Positions 26,815-35,727 of a stretch of DNA of 36,169 bases are shown piece after piece (positions within the stretch are counted from its first letter, which is position 1; each line of letters starts with the position of its first letter). The notes beneath the pieces were generated by a model that made no database searches, was not told the origin of the DNA, and was given only the letters and a program-made list of their open reading frames with translations. The stretch is from Gemmatimonadota bacterium. GTDB lineage: Bacteria > Gemmatimonadota > Gemmatimonadetes > Gemmatimonadales > GWC2-71-9. A program made the translations under genes and the position numbers. The DNA is taken from positions 1 to 36,169 of the forward strand of contig QHTY01000147.1 in NCBI GenBank assembly GCA_003220985.1. The letters are read 5' to 3'.

Positions 26815-28251
26815 ATGCACCACCATGCCGCACGATTTGCCATCGCCGCGCTTGTCGCTTCGGCCCTCGCTTGCCGCAAGGAGGTGGCACCCGTGCCGCC
26901 GGCCGCGCCGCCCGCCGCGCTGCACGCGGCGCCGATCGACACTGCCTCCATCGACAGTGTGATCCGGGCGACGATGCATGACCGCGGACTCGTCGGCGTT
27001 TCGGTCGGGGTCGCCCAGGACGGCAAGATCGTCTTCTCGAACGGCTACGGCGTGCGTTCACTCAGCAAGCGGGCCCCGGTCGCTCTGGAGACGATGTTCG
27101 CAATCGGCTCGGTCACCAAACAGTTCACCTGCAGCGCCCTGCTGCTTCTCGCGCAGGAAAAGAAGCTGTCGCTGGGCGATCGGGTGTCGCAGTACATGCC
27201 GAATTTGACCAGAGCGGGCGACATCACGCTGCTCGAGCTGGGACAGCACGTCTCAGGATATCGGGACTACTATCCACTCGACTTCGTAGACCGCGAGATG
27301 CTGGAGCCGCGCGCTGCCGACAGCATTATCGCGGAGTACGCGACCCGGCCGCTCGATTTCGAGCCCGGCAGCCGCTGGTCCTACAGCAACACCAATTTCC
27401 TCATCCTCGGTCGAGTAATCGAAAAAGTGAGCGGCGAGTCATTCGGCACTTTCCTCCAGCGCCGAATCTTCACGCCGTTGAGTATGACGCACACGCGTTA
27501 CGACCCACCAGCCGGTGATTCGACTATGGCGAGCGGCTACACGTCGTTCGCGCTCGGCCCGCCAATGCCGGCAACACCGGAAGGTGCGGGCTGGGCGGGA
27601 AGCGCGGGTGCCATCTGGTCCACGCCGACGGATCTGCTGCAATGGGACATGGCGCTGATCGGGGGAAAGGTGCTCAACGCCGATTCGTACCGCATCCTCA
27701 CGACACCCCATCGGCTGCCCGACGGGCGCTCGACCGGTTATGGATGCGGCGAAGGCGTGAACGATCGCGGGGCAGCCGTGATCCTGCGGCATGGTGGTGC
27801 GGTGAGCGGGTTCGTCGCGCAGAACACGGTTATCCCGGCGACGCAGTCCGCGGTCGTCGTGCTCGCGAACACCGATTTTGCCGCGATCGATGAGATCAAC
27901 CAGGCGATCGTGCCGAAGCTCATGCCACAAGTCGATGTGCCCGCGATCCAGGGATTACCGCCGCTCGATGCGGCACGCGCCTTTCTCTCCGGCCTACGGC
28001 AGGGAACCGTCGACCGCTCGACGCTCGGTGACGACTTCAATGCCTTTCTGACGGCAGAGCTGCTGGCGTCTGCGCGTGCGTCGCTCGGACGCCTGGGGCC
28101 AATCACCGAGCTCAAGGTGACAAACAGGGTGGAGCGAGGGGGCATGGAGGTCGCCGTAGTGCAATTCAAGGTCGGGTCGGTCAATACTCAGGCGCTGATG
28201 TATCGCACACCCGACGGCAAGATTCAGGAGCTGCTCATGGGCCGTCAGTGA
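26815..28251 (+). CDS. Serine hydrolase (beta-lactamase / penicillin-binding protein-like family), lipoprotein
   Basis: MFAIGSVTKQFTCSALLLL (SxxK), WSYSNTNFLILGRVIEKVSG (YSN), lipobox ALVASALAC. Confidence 0.92.
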   Translation: MHHHAARFAIAALVASALACRKEVAPVPPAAPPAALHAAPIDTASIDSVIRATMHDRGLVGVSVGVAQDGKIVFSNGYGVRSLSKRAPVALETMFAIGSVTKQFTCSALLLLAQEKKLSLGDRVSQYMPNLTRAGDITLLELGQHVSGYRDYYPLDFVDREMLEPRAADSIIAEYATRPLDFEPGSRWSYSNTNFLILGRVIEKVSGESFGTFLQRRIFTPLSMTHTRYDPPAGDSTMASGYTSFALGPPMPATPEGAGWAGSAGAIWSTPTDLLQWDMALIGGKVLNADSYRILTTPHRLPDGRSTGYGCGEGVNDRGAAVILRHGGAVSGFVAQNTVIPATQSAVVVLANTDFAAIDEINQAIVPKLMPQVDVPAIQGLPPLDAARAFLSGLRQGTVDRSTLGDDFNAFLTAELLASARASLGRLGPITELKVTNRVERGGMEVAVVQFKVGSVNTQALMYRTPDGKIQELLMGRQ

Positions 28252-28649
28252 CGCGCGCCATTCGGATCATCCATCTGGCCCTCGTACTCGGTCTCGTGAT
28301 CGTCGCAGGTGTGTTTTACATCCTGCGGCAGCGTACGGGCCTGACGTTTGGGTTCGGGCCGTCCCTTGGCATGATCATGGCGGGCATCGGGCTGGTGAAC
28401 CTGACGATCGCGCTGGGCTTTTTGACGCCCAGATTCCCCGAGCGGCCCGCGGACCAAGCGCCCGACGATTATTGGGCACGGAGCGAGACGCGGGGTGCTG
28501 CGATCATCTTGTGGGCCCTGGTCGAGGCCGCCGCGCTACTCTCATGGTTGGGCTACTTACTGACGGGATCGCGGGTGGCGGCTGCCGTGGGTCTGCTCGC
28601 GATTCTAGCCCTCAGTCTGCTCCGTCCCGCGCGGTTCGAGGGCTCTTGA
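28248..28649 (+). CDS. Hypothetical membrane protein
   Basis: Hydrophobic segments IIHLALVLGLVIVAGVFYIL, LGMIMAGIGLVNLTIALGFL, IILWALVEAAALLSWLGYLL; GTGA overlap upstream. Confidence 0.65.
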   Translation: MTRAIRIIHLALVLGLVIVAGVFYILRQRTGLTFGFGPSLGMIMAGIGLVNLTIALGFLTPRFPERPADQAPDDYWARSETRGAAIILWALVEAAALLSWLGYLLTGSRVAAAVGLLAILALSLLRPARFEGS

Positions 28650-28703
28650 GAGAGAGGTAGGTGCTGGCCCTGCTGACCGTGCTCGTTGTTGGGCGAGCCG
28701 CGA

Positions 28704-30545
28704 TCAACGCTCCTGGTAGATCGGGAGCTCCACGTACGACGCCTGCGCTCCCGACCGGTAGATTCGGTGAGTCGCCGTCCTGAAGTCGCTTGCTTTCGCC
28801 TCGAAAATGTTGGGCACGAACGTCTGCGGGTTGCGATCGATGATCGGGAACCAGGTGCTCTGCACCTGGACCATGATGCGGTGGCCCTTCAGGAAGCGGT
28901 AATCCTGCGTATGTAGGTCCACCATGTACTCGAGCGCGCGATTGGGGACGATCGCCGCGGGCCGCTCGAAACCGGTGCGGAAGCGCCCGCGCAGCACGTC
29001 ATTCGCCACCATGAGCTCGTAGCCCCCCGTCACCCGGGGGGCCGCGGCATTCTCATAGTCTTCCGGATAGACGTCGATCAACTTCACGATCCAATCGGCA
29101 TCGCTGCCGGTCGTACTGGCGAAGAGGTGAGCGGTGATGGCGCCGCGAATCACGACGTCCTCCTCGAGCGGCGGCGTTTCCCAGCTCAGCACGTCGGGTC
29201 GGTGATCCACGAAGCGCTGATCCTGAAGCAGCCACGTGTACCAGCCGCTCCCTTTCGCGTAGTAGGTGGGCTGGATCGGCCGATTGCGATAGGGCACGGG
29301 ACTGGCGGGATCGGAGACATACCTGTCGAATGCCCCCCCCGGCGCGCGAGCGGCGGGAGCCGCGAAGCTCAGCCCACGATTCTCACGGAAATAGAGCCTG
29401 CGGCGAGTCACATGCGCCCGCGCCGGCCATGCGTCGTTGCGGACCCAGGTGTTCGCGCCGCTCTCGAACGTGAGCGCTTCGGGCAGGTTCAGCGGTCCTT
29501 TATCCTTGAGAAAGTGCGCGAAGAAGGGCGCCTGCACGCTGTCGCGGAAGTATTCGCCGGTGTTGCTCGCGAAGTCGATGTTGCCGAGCTGGCGTCCCGG
29601 GCCGCCCGCCCAGCCGCCGTGATTCCACGGGCCCACAACGAGGAAATTGACCCCGGCTGAGTCGCGCGGCTCCATCGCCTCGTAGATCTGAATTGGGCCG
29701 ACGAAATCTTCCTGGTCCCACCATCCCGCAACGTTGAGCGTCGGGACAGTCGTCTTGTGAAGGTACGTCGTCAGCGCCTGGACTTTCCAGAAATCATCGT
29801 GGTTCGGGTGCGCCACGAAGTTGTTCCAGCTCGGCAATTTGTCGTGCAGGTAGCGCGCGTTGGCATTGCGCAGCGGCCCCAGCTCGAGATACCAGTCGTA
29901 GGTGTCGTAGCGGCCGAAGTCGAAGGAGCTGTTGGTGTCCGACGCCTCGGTCAGCACCGCGTACTCAAAGCCGTAACTCAGCCGGAATGCGCCCTGATGG
30001 TGAAAGTCGTCGTTCAGGAACATGTCGTCGGGCGAGGCCTGTGGGGACGCGGCGCGCAGCGCGGGATGCGGATCGATGAGCGCCTCTCCCGTGGTCCAGC
30101 CGTCATAGGAGATCCCCAACATCCCCACGCGCCCGTTGTTGTTGGGAATGTTGTGAATCATCCAGTCGATCGTGTCGTACGCGTCGGTGCTTTCGTCGGA
30201 GCCGTGCGTCTGGCGGTGGTCCGGCTTGCGCTGCATCACGAACGTGCCCTCGGAGCCGAATCGCCCGCGGATGTCCTGGAAGGCGAAGAGGTAGCCCTCT
30301 TTCACCAGCGCCTGGTAATAGCTGCGGAACGCACCGTCCGCGTGTTCGATCCCGTACGGCGTGCGCGAAAAAATGATCGGCAGCGGCCCGGTGATGTTCC
30401 GAGGTACATACCAGGAGGTGTGGAGCTTCACGCCGTCGCGCATGGGAACCATTGCTTCGTGGCGATCGAAGGAGGTGGTATCCTGCGCAGCGACCTGAAC
30501 AGCGCAGACCATCGTGACGATGAAGAGACCGGCGACGCGGTGCAT
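28704..30545 (-). CDS. CocE/NonD family hydrolase (X-Pro dipeptidyl-peptidase S15-like), secreted
   Basis: MHRVAGLFIVTMVCAVQVAAQ leader; MVPMRDGVKLHTSWYVP, FAFQDIRGRFGSEGTF, NGRVGMLGISYDGWTT, C-terminal jelly roll HRIMVQVQSTWFPIIDRNPQT. Confidence 0.93.
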   Translation of the reverse strand: MHRVAGLFIVTMVCAVQVAAQDTTSFDRHEAMVPMRDGVKLHTSWYVPRNITGPLPIIFSRTPYGIEHADGAFRSYYQALVKEGYLFAFQDIRGRFGSEGTFVMQRKPDHRQTHGSDESTDAYDTIDWMIHNIPNNNGRVGMLGISYDGWTTGEALIDPHPALRAASPQASPDDMFLNDDFHHQGAFRLSYGFEYAVLTEASDTNSSFDFGRYDTYDWYLELGPLRNANARYLHDKLPSWNNFVAHPNHDDFWKVQALTTYLHKTTVPTLNVAGWWDQEDFVGPIQIYEAMEPRDSAGVNFLVVGPWNHGGWAGGPGRQLGNIDFASNTGEYFRDSVQAPFFAHFLKDKGPLNLPEALTFESGANTWVRNDAWPARAHVTRRRLYFRENRGLSFAAPAARAPGGAFDRYVSDPASPVPYRNRPIQPTYYAKGSGWYTWLLQDQRFVDHRPDVLSWETPPLEEDVVIRGAITAHLFASTTGSDADWIVKLIDVYPEDYENAAAPRVTGGYELMVANDVLRGRFRTGFERPAAIVPNRALEYMVDLHTQDYRFLKGHRIMVQVQSTWFPIIDRNPQTFVPNIFEAKASDFRTATHRIYRSGAQASYVELPIYQER

Positions 30546-30546
30546 G

Positions 30547-31986
30547 CTAGCGCGGCAGGTTGAGGCCGTGCAGGTAGTCCGAAACCAAATACGCGGGCAC
30601 CGCGAAGATGATCTTGCCGTTCGATTCCCGCTCGCCGCCGTACAACACGGCAATAACCTTTCCGTCGCGATCGAAAACCGGACTCCCCGATGAGCCGGGC
30701 GCCCCATAGGCGTCCACCTGTACGACCGACGTGAGCGACTTGCTCACGGTCCCCACCGTCAACGTGGGCTCGGCGATGGGCTGGCCGCCCTGCGACTCCA
30801 TCGGGAGATCGAAGCCCAGCGGATAGCCGAGGATCGCGACCGGATCGCCGCGCTCGAGTCCTTCGCGGCTCCGGGCGAGCCCAGCGACGCGCGGCGTGCC
30901 GCCTTTGATCAGCACCCGGAACACACCGACATCGGCGTCCGGCGCGACGCCGATCAGCTCGGCGCGCCAAAACTGCGTGCTGCCGGAGAAGATCACGCCG
31001 AGGCGCTGCGGCGTCTTCGTGCCGTCCTCGCCGGTCAGGATATGCTTGTTCGTGACCATCGTGCCCATCGAGTCGACCGAAAAGGCGGTGCCACTGAATC
31101 GCTCGCCGTCGGTGTACTCGACCAGCACGATGGCGACCGCGTTCTGATTGCGGTGTGAGATCGCGCGGTAATTGACCCCCCCGCCCACGGCGCCGGCCAG
31201 GGCGCGCTGCCGCCGCTCGGCGGCGTCGAGCTCGGTCCGCAGCCGTGTCACCGATGAGGCATCCCCACTCGACGCGTCGAGCTCGCGCCGCAGCCGCGCG
31301 GTCTCGTCTTGTGATGCCTTCAGGGCATCCCGCACGCCCTGCAGCTGGCTCTGAAACTCGGTCGTCAACGCACGCGACTCGCGCATCAGGGAGTCGGCCC
31401 GCAGTTGCAGCTGCAGCAGCTCGTTGGCGCGCCGGCGGCCATCCAGTTGCATCCACGTGAAACCGGTGACCACGAGCAGCAGCAGCGCGATGAGGATCTT
31501 GGTCGTGCGCCGCAGCTGCGCCGTCTGCCGCGCCACCTCGACCGCGATCCGCACGCCCGTACTTTGGCGCGGTGCACTCGCCCGCTGCGCGGGCGCTGCG
31601 GGAAACACGTCGCGCGGCGACGAGGTGCGCTCCGCCAGCGCTTCTGCCGCCGTCGTGGGCGGAAGATCGGTATCGGTCTCGATGATCGCGAACTCCAGCG
31701 CCGGCCCGTTCACGCCGAAGCCGATGACGTCGCCGCCCTTGAGCAGCGTGTCGCCGGTGATCCGCTGCCCGTTCACGAATGTTCCGTTGCGGCTGCCGAG
31801 ATCCTGCAGCACGAAGCCTTCGGTCTTGCGCACGATGGCGGCGTGGCGCGACGAGACGTCGAGGTCACGCTCGGCATCGAATCGCACATCGGAGAGCGGG
31901 TGACGGCCGAGCCCGATGTAACCCTTGCGGAAGGCTTCGACCTGTCCCGCCCGGGCACCGGAAAGAAACTTGAACTGGGCTTTCAC
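30547..31986 (-). CDS. FHA domain - TM - coiled coil - trypsin-like serine protease
   Basis: GTG start in a GTGA overlap. FHA: GLGRHPLSDVRFD..VSSRHAAI..LQDLGSRNGTFVNG; TM ILIALLLLVVTGFTWM; triad regions VTNKHIL, APDADVGVFRV, GAPGSSGSPVFDRDG. Confidence 0.9.
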   Translation of the reverse strand: MKAQFKFLSGARAGQVEAFRKGYIGLGRHPLSDVRFDAERDLDVSSRHAAIVRKTEGFVLQDLGSRNGTFVNGQRITGDTLLKGGDVIGFGVNGPALEFAIIETDTDLPPTTAAEALAERTSSPRDVFPAAPAQRASAPRQSTGVRIAVEVARQTAQLRRTTKILIALLLLVVTGFTWMQLDGRRRANELLQLQLRADSLMRESRALTTEFQSQLQGVRDALKASQDETARLRRELDASSGDASSVTRLRTELDAAERRQRALAGAVGGGVNYRAISHRNQNAVAIVLVEYTDGERFSGTAFSVDSMGTMVTNKHILTGEDGTKTPQRLGVIFSGSTQFWRAELIGVAPDADVGVFRVLIKGGTPRVAGLARSREGLERGDPVAILGYPLGFDLPMESQGGQPIAEPTLTVGTVSKSLTSVVQVDAYGAPGSSGSPVFDRDGKVIAVLYGGERESNGKIIFAVPAYLVSDYLHGLNLPR

Positions 31987-33020
31987 TGATTCCGGGTGAA
32001 GTACCAGATCACGGCGGCGGCGACGGCGAGCGCCGCGAGCACGATGATTCGCGTGCCGGGATTGTGCTTCTCCCGGTTCGGGACGGGCGGGCGGCTGCCC
32101 TTGTAGACCGGCACCGGCTCCGTACTGGTCTCGGTGTCGATCAGCGGGTAGACCTGATGGCCGACGTCCGCTTGCTGCCCGCCATCCGAGGAGCGCAGGC
32201 CGTCGCCGTCGAAGCGCGCGATGACGACGGTGATGTTGTCCGGCCCGCCGCGTTCGTTGGCGAGCGCGATCAGCTTGTCGCACGCCGCGCTCAGCTCGGG
32301 CGTCGTGGTGACGACCTGCGCGATCTCTTCCTTCTTGACCTGGCCCGACAGCCCGTCCGAGCAGAGCACGAGGACGTCGCCGCGACGCACCTCCTGGTGC
32401 GTCAGGTCGACCTTCACCTTGGGATCGGGGCCCAGGGCCTGGAGGATGATGTTGCGGCGCTCGCTCTGCGCCGCTTCTTCTTCGGTCAGCTCGCCCGCTT
32501 CGACCAGGCGTTGCATCAACGACTGATCCTTGGTGATCTGGTGCGCCTCGCCGCCGCGGATGAGATAGGCGCGGCTGTCGCCAACCTGCGTGAGATAGAG
32601 GTGATCGTGGAGCACGCCCGCGGCCGTGGTGGTCGTCCCCATACCGCGCACTTCCGGATGCGCTCTGGCGTGCGCGTGGATACTGGCGTTGGCGACTTCG
32701 ACCGCCTCTTTCAGGCGGTATGCGAAGCGCTGCGGCGTCACTTCGTGTTCGGCGTTCCAGGTCTTCACGAGGTGCGCGTAGATCGTGTCGGTGGCCATCT
32801 CGCTTGCCAGCTCACCGGCCGCCGCGCCTCCCATGCCGTCGGCGACCACGAACAGGGTGCCGCGCGGGCCGATGTCGTGCTGCCGCACATCCGGAAGCAG
32901 CGAGGCGGCTTTGCGCGTCAGGTCTGCGACGAGGAAACGGTCCTCGTTGTGGTCGCGCGTGCGCCCGAGGTCGGTCTTGCCGAAGACTTCGACGCGGATG
33001 GCCTTGTTTCGACCGAACAT
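31983..33020 (-). CDS. PP2C-type Ser/Thr protein phosphatase with C-terminal TM
   Basis: GRTRDHNEDRF, LFVVADGMGGAAAGELAS, TQVGDSRAYLIRGG, LVLCSDGLSGQV, GGPDNITVVIARF; tail IIVLAALAVAAAVIWYF. ATG 33020 overlaps the kinase stop. Confidence 0.95.
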   Translation of the reverse strand: MFGRNKAIRVEVFGKTDLGRTRDHNEDRFLVADLTRKAASLLPDVRQHDIGPRGTLFVVADGMGGAAAGELASEMATDTIYAHLVKTWNAEHEVTPQRFAYRLKEAVEVANASIHAHARAHPEVRGMGTTTTAAGVLHDHLYLTQVGDSRAYLIRGGEAHQITKDQSLMQRLVEAGELTEEEAAQSERRNIILQALGPDPKVKVDLTHQEVRRGDVLVLCSDGLSGQVKKEEIAQVVTTTPELSAACDKLIALANERGGPDNITVVIARFDGDGLRSSDGGQQADVGHQVYPLIDTETSTEPVPVYKGSRPPVPNREKHNPGTRIIVLAALAVAAAVIWYFTRNQ

Positions 33021-34504
33021 CAGTCCCGACACTGGCCGATCAGGCCTGAGTAGGTGTTGTCCGCGGGGTCGAGCTGATTCGCCGTTCGGATGTAGCGACA
33101 GCCCGTGGGGCGGTCCTTCAGGTTAAAGTACGCCTGGCCGACGACAAAGGCCGCGTATGCCTTGTCTTTCACCGACATCCGGGGCGCCGTGTAAAACTTC
33201 AGCGCCGAATCGCGGACCATCCCGGCAGTATTGCTGTCGAGTTTCACGAGGAATAGGTCATCTAATGCGTTGCGCGCCATCAGCACGTTGATTCGCGACT
33301 GCGCCCTTGGGGCGGGCGGAGGCGCGGCGGGTGGCACCGCGGGGCGGTCCTTGCTGCCACCGTTCAAGGCGACCCACGCCCCTCCCGCCCCAAGAATCAC
33401 GACCACGCCAACCAATGCAGGGACGAGCGAGCGCTTTTTAAGCGGTGTGACCTTCCTCGCCGAGATCCGCTGGGTGGCTCCGCTCGTGTCGAGGAGCTGG
33501 GTCGTTGCATCTGCATCGCCCAGCGACCGCGTGTGCGGAAGCGCTCCCGTCGTGGGGCGCCCCGTGACGGCCGCGACATCGGCGGCGAATTTCACGACAG
33601 TCTGATAGCGCTGGGCGGGCGTCCGTGCGAGCGCGGTGTCGAGCACGGTCTGCAGTCCTGCGGGAAAGGAGAGGTCGGGCCGCGCCGCGGCGAGCTTCGT
33701 CGGCTCGTCGGTCAGGCGCTTGATCATCGTCTCCTGCACCGACGTCGCCTGGAATGGCAGTCCTCCGGTCAGCGTCCGAAAGAACACGAGCGCCAGCGAG
33801 TACAGATCGCTCCGGCCGTCGAGCGGGTCGCCCGACAACTGTTCGGGGCTCATGAACTCGGGTGTTCCGACGACCAGGCCGGTCTTGGTGACCTTCTGGC
33901 CGGCTTGATCGCCACCCACGGCTTTTGCGATCCCGAAGTCTACGACCTTCACCGTGTCGCCGCCGCCTTTGCGTCCGGTCAACATGATGTTGTCGGGCTT
34001 TAAATCGCGATGGACAATGCCGAGATCATGCGCGGCCTGGAGTGCCTCCGCGGTCTGCAGAAAAATCGCGGTTGCGCGGGGCAGGGGCAGCGCACCGTCG
34101 CGCTCGAGCACGTCGGTCAGCGGCTCACCCTCGATGAACTCCATGGCGAGGTAGATCAGCCCGTCGGGCGTTTCGCCGAAGTCGTAGATCGCGCAGACGT
34201 TGGGATGGTTGATGCGGCTGGCGTTCGCTGCCTCCCGGTTGAAACGCGCGACGGCATCGGGATCGTGTACCATCGAGGGGTTCATCACCTTGATGGCGCT
34301 GCGCCGTCCCATCTTCACATGTTCGGCGAGGTAGACCTGACCCATGCCGCCCTCGCCGAGTTTCTTGACGACGTGGTAGCGATCAGCGACGACCTGACCG
34401 ACGAGATCATTCGCCGGCGCCGCGGATCGCAGCGTCTGCCCATCGTTCGGACAGAACTTCACGTCAGCGGCGTACTCGGTGGAGCAAACGGGGCAGATCT
34501 TCAT
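33020..34504 (-). CDS. Ser/Thr protein kinase (Pkn2-type) with N-terminal zinc ribbon and C-terminal TM/extracytoplasmic region
   Basis: CPVCSTEYAADVKFCPNDG zinc ribbon; YHVVKKLGEGGMGQVYLAEHV, IVHRDLKPDNIML, VVDFGIAK, GTPEFMSPEQL; TM LVPALVGVVVILGAGGAWVAL. Confidence 0.96.
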   Translation of the reverse strand: MKICPVCSTEYAADVKFCPNDGQTLRSAAPANDLVGQVVADRYHVVKKLGEGGMGQVYLAEHVKMGRRSAIKVMNPSMVHDPDAVARFNREAANASRINHPNVCAIYDFGETPDGLIYLAMEFIEGEPLTDVLERDGALPLPRATAIFLQTAEALQAAHDLGIVHRDLKPDNIMLTGRKGGGDTVKVVDFGIAKAVGGDQAGQKVTKTGLVVGTPEFMSPEQLSGDPLDGRSDLYSLALVFFRTLTGGLPFQATSVQETMIKRLTDEPTKLAAARPDLSFPAGLQTVLDTALARTPAQRYQTVVKFAADVAAVTGRPTTGALPHTRSLGDADATTQLLDTSGATQRISARKVTPLKKRSLVPALVGVVVILGAGGAWVALNGGSKDRPAVPPAAPPPAPRAQSRINVLMARNALDDLFLVKLDSNTAGMVRDSALKFYTAPRMSVKDKAYAAFVVGQAYFNLKDRPTGCRYIRTANQLDPADNTYSGLIGQCRD

Positions 34505-35487
34505 GCCGAGACGACCGCCCCCCCCCCCGGGAGCTCGATGCGCAGGAGCTTGTCACCGACCATGATGCGCGAACCGTGTTGCAGCGGCATCACGCCGCGA
34601 GCCGCGATGGCCACACCGTTGCGGCTATGGTCGTCCACCACAACGAAATCCGCATCTTCGGAGCGCACCGTCGCGTGTTGCGCGCTCATCGAGGGATCGT
34701 ACGGGAAAATCCAGTCACCACGCTCGCGGCCGATGTGAATGTCGCGGCCGGGTGAGAGCTGGATGACGTCGCGCGAGCTGCCGTCGGTGCGCAGCTGCGT
34801 GAGGCTGGCGATGTCGGCGCTCGGCACCATGCTGCCCATGCGCTTCGTCGCATCCGCTTCGGCGGTGTGTGGACCGGGATAGCCGAGCCGCTTGAAGCGC
34901 AGCACCTGTGAACCGATGAGAATCAGGTCACCGTCGGTCAGGCGATACGGTTCTTCGAGAAAGACCCAGGTGCCGTTGCGACTGCCAAGGTCGCGCACCT
35001 CGAGTCGTCCTTCCTCCCACGACAGTTTGGCATGGAGCGGAGAGAGGAACTGATCTTCTGGGAAGCGGACGTCGCCTTCGGTGCGGCCGATCGTCGTGGA
35101 CGGCTGTTTGCGGACGAAACGCGCCACCTCGGTGGCCATCTCGGAAACCAGAACCAGTGTCAGGGAGTAATCGGAGCGTCTGTCGGGAATGGTCCGGCGG
35201 TCGTGTGCTGCTCCCCCCCCCCCAACCGCCCCCGCGCCTCCTGCGCCCGTGCTGTGCCCGGCGGGGACGGATCCGCACAGTGGACAGGGACCATCCAGCG
35301 GGGCACCGCCCCCCGCCTCTGGACCGCTCGTGCGAGAAACCAAACTCGCCCCACCACTCCCGCCTCCACCGGAGGCGACGGCAGCGCGGGCGGCCGCCGC
35401 TTTGGTCAGCGGCTTGCCGCAATCAGAGCAGAATTGCGCGCCGGCATCGTTCTGCCGGCCGCAATATTGGCAAGCGCCCAGGGCCAT
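34501..35487 (-). CDS. Zinc-ribbon, double FHA-domain protein
   Basis: CQYCGRQNDAGAQFCSDCGKPL; FHA1 TTIGRTEGDVRFPEDQFLSPLHAKL..VRDLGSRNGTWVF; FHA2 IHIGRERGDWIFPYDPSMSAQHATV..VDDHSRNGVAIA. ATGA overlap with the kinase. Confidence 0.93.
   Translation of the reverse strand: MALGACQYCGRQNDAGAQFCSDCGKPLTKAAAARAAVASGGGGSGGASLVSRTSGPEAGGGAPLDGPCPLCGSVPAGHSTGAGGAGAVGGGGAAHDRRTIPDRRSDYSLTLVLVSEMATEVARFVRKQPSTTIGRTEGDVRFPEDQFLSPLHAKLSWEEGRLEVRDLGSRNGTWVFLEEPYRLTDGDLILIGSQVLRFKRLGYPGPHTAEADATKRMGSMVPSADIASLTQLRTDGSSRDVIQLSPGRDIHIGRERGDWIFPYDPSMSAQHATVRSEDADFVVVDDHSRNGVAIAARGVMPLQHGSRIMVGDKLLRIELPGGGAVVSA
34518..34528 (-). repeat. 11-nt poly-G (coding strand) tract near the 3' end of the FHA gene
   Basis: Plus strand gaccgcccccccccccggga; 11 C counted at 34518-34528. 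Confidence 0.9.
35213..35223 (-). repeat. 11-nt poly-G (coding strand) tract in the FHA gene linker
   Basis: Plus strand gctgctcccccccccccaaccgcc; 11 C counted at 35213-35223. Confidence 0.9.
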
Positions 35488-35532
35488 AAAGTTAGGTGGC
35501 CCAATCTATTGCTGAACGCTAGCTTGCGCCAC

Positions 35533-35727
35533 ATGCGCCTCGCTCGGATCGCGCTCCTCGTTGCGGCGACGGGCTGCGCGGCTTCCACCGCAGCCCGTCG
35601 CGCGTCTTCCCCGACCGCACCGGTCCCCAGTTCACGCGAGATGCTGTTGTCTCCCGAAGGCCGGCTTCGATACGCGCGCGGCGTCGTCCGTGGCATCGAA
35701 GACTGCTTACGCGAGATGGCGAAATGA
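35533..35727 (+). CDS. Small secreted/lipoprotein-like hypothetical
   Basis: MRLARIALLVAATGCAASTAARR... lipobox-like; ATGA overlap with the downstream CDS. Confidence 0.5.
   Translation: MRLARIALLVAATGCAASTAARRASSPTAPVPSSREMLLSPEGRLRYARGVVRGIEDCLREMAK

Noticed and set aside
26815-28251. Antibiotic-resistance beta-lactamase
   Set aside because: SxxK/YSN motifs show the serine beta-lactamase-like fold, but the family is dominated by esterases/peptidases; resistance cannot be inferred.
32064-33053. 329-aa plus-strand ORF opposite PP2C
   Set aside because: Antisense shadow of a clearly recognisable PP2C phosphatase.
30547-35487. Type VI secretion regulatory cluster (PpkA/PppA/Fha)
   Set aside because: Kinase, phosphatase and FHA are present but no T6SS structural gene (tssB/C, vgrG, clpV) occurs in the window, and the terminal protease is not a T6SS component.
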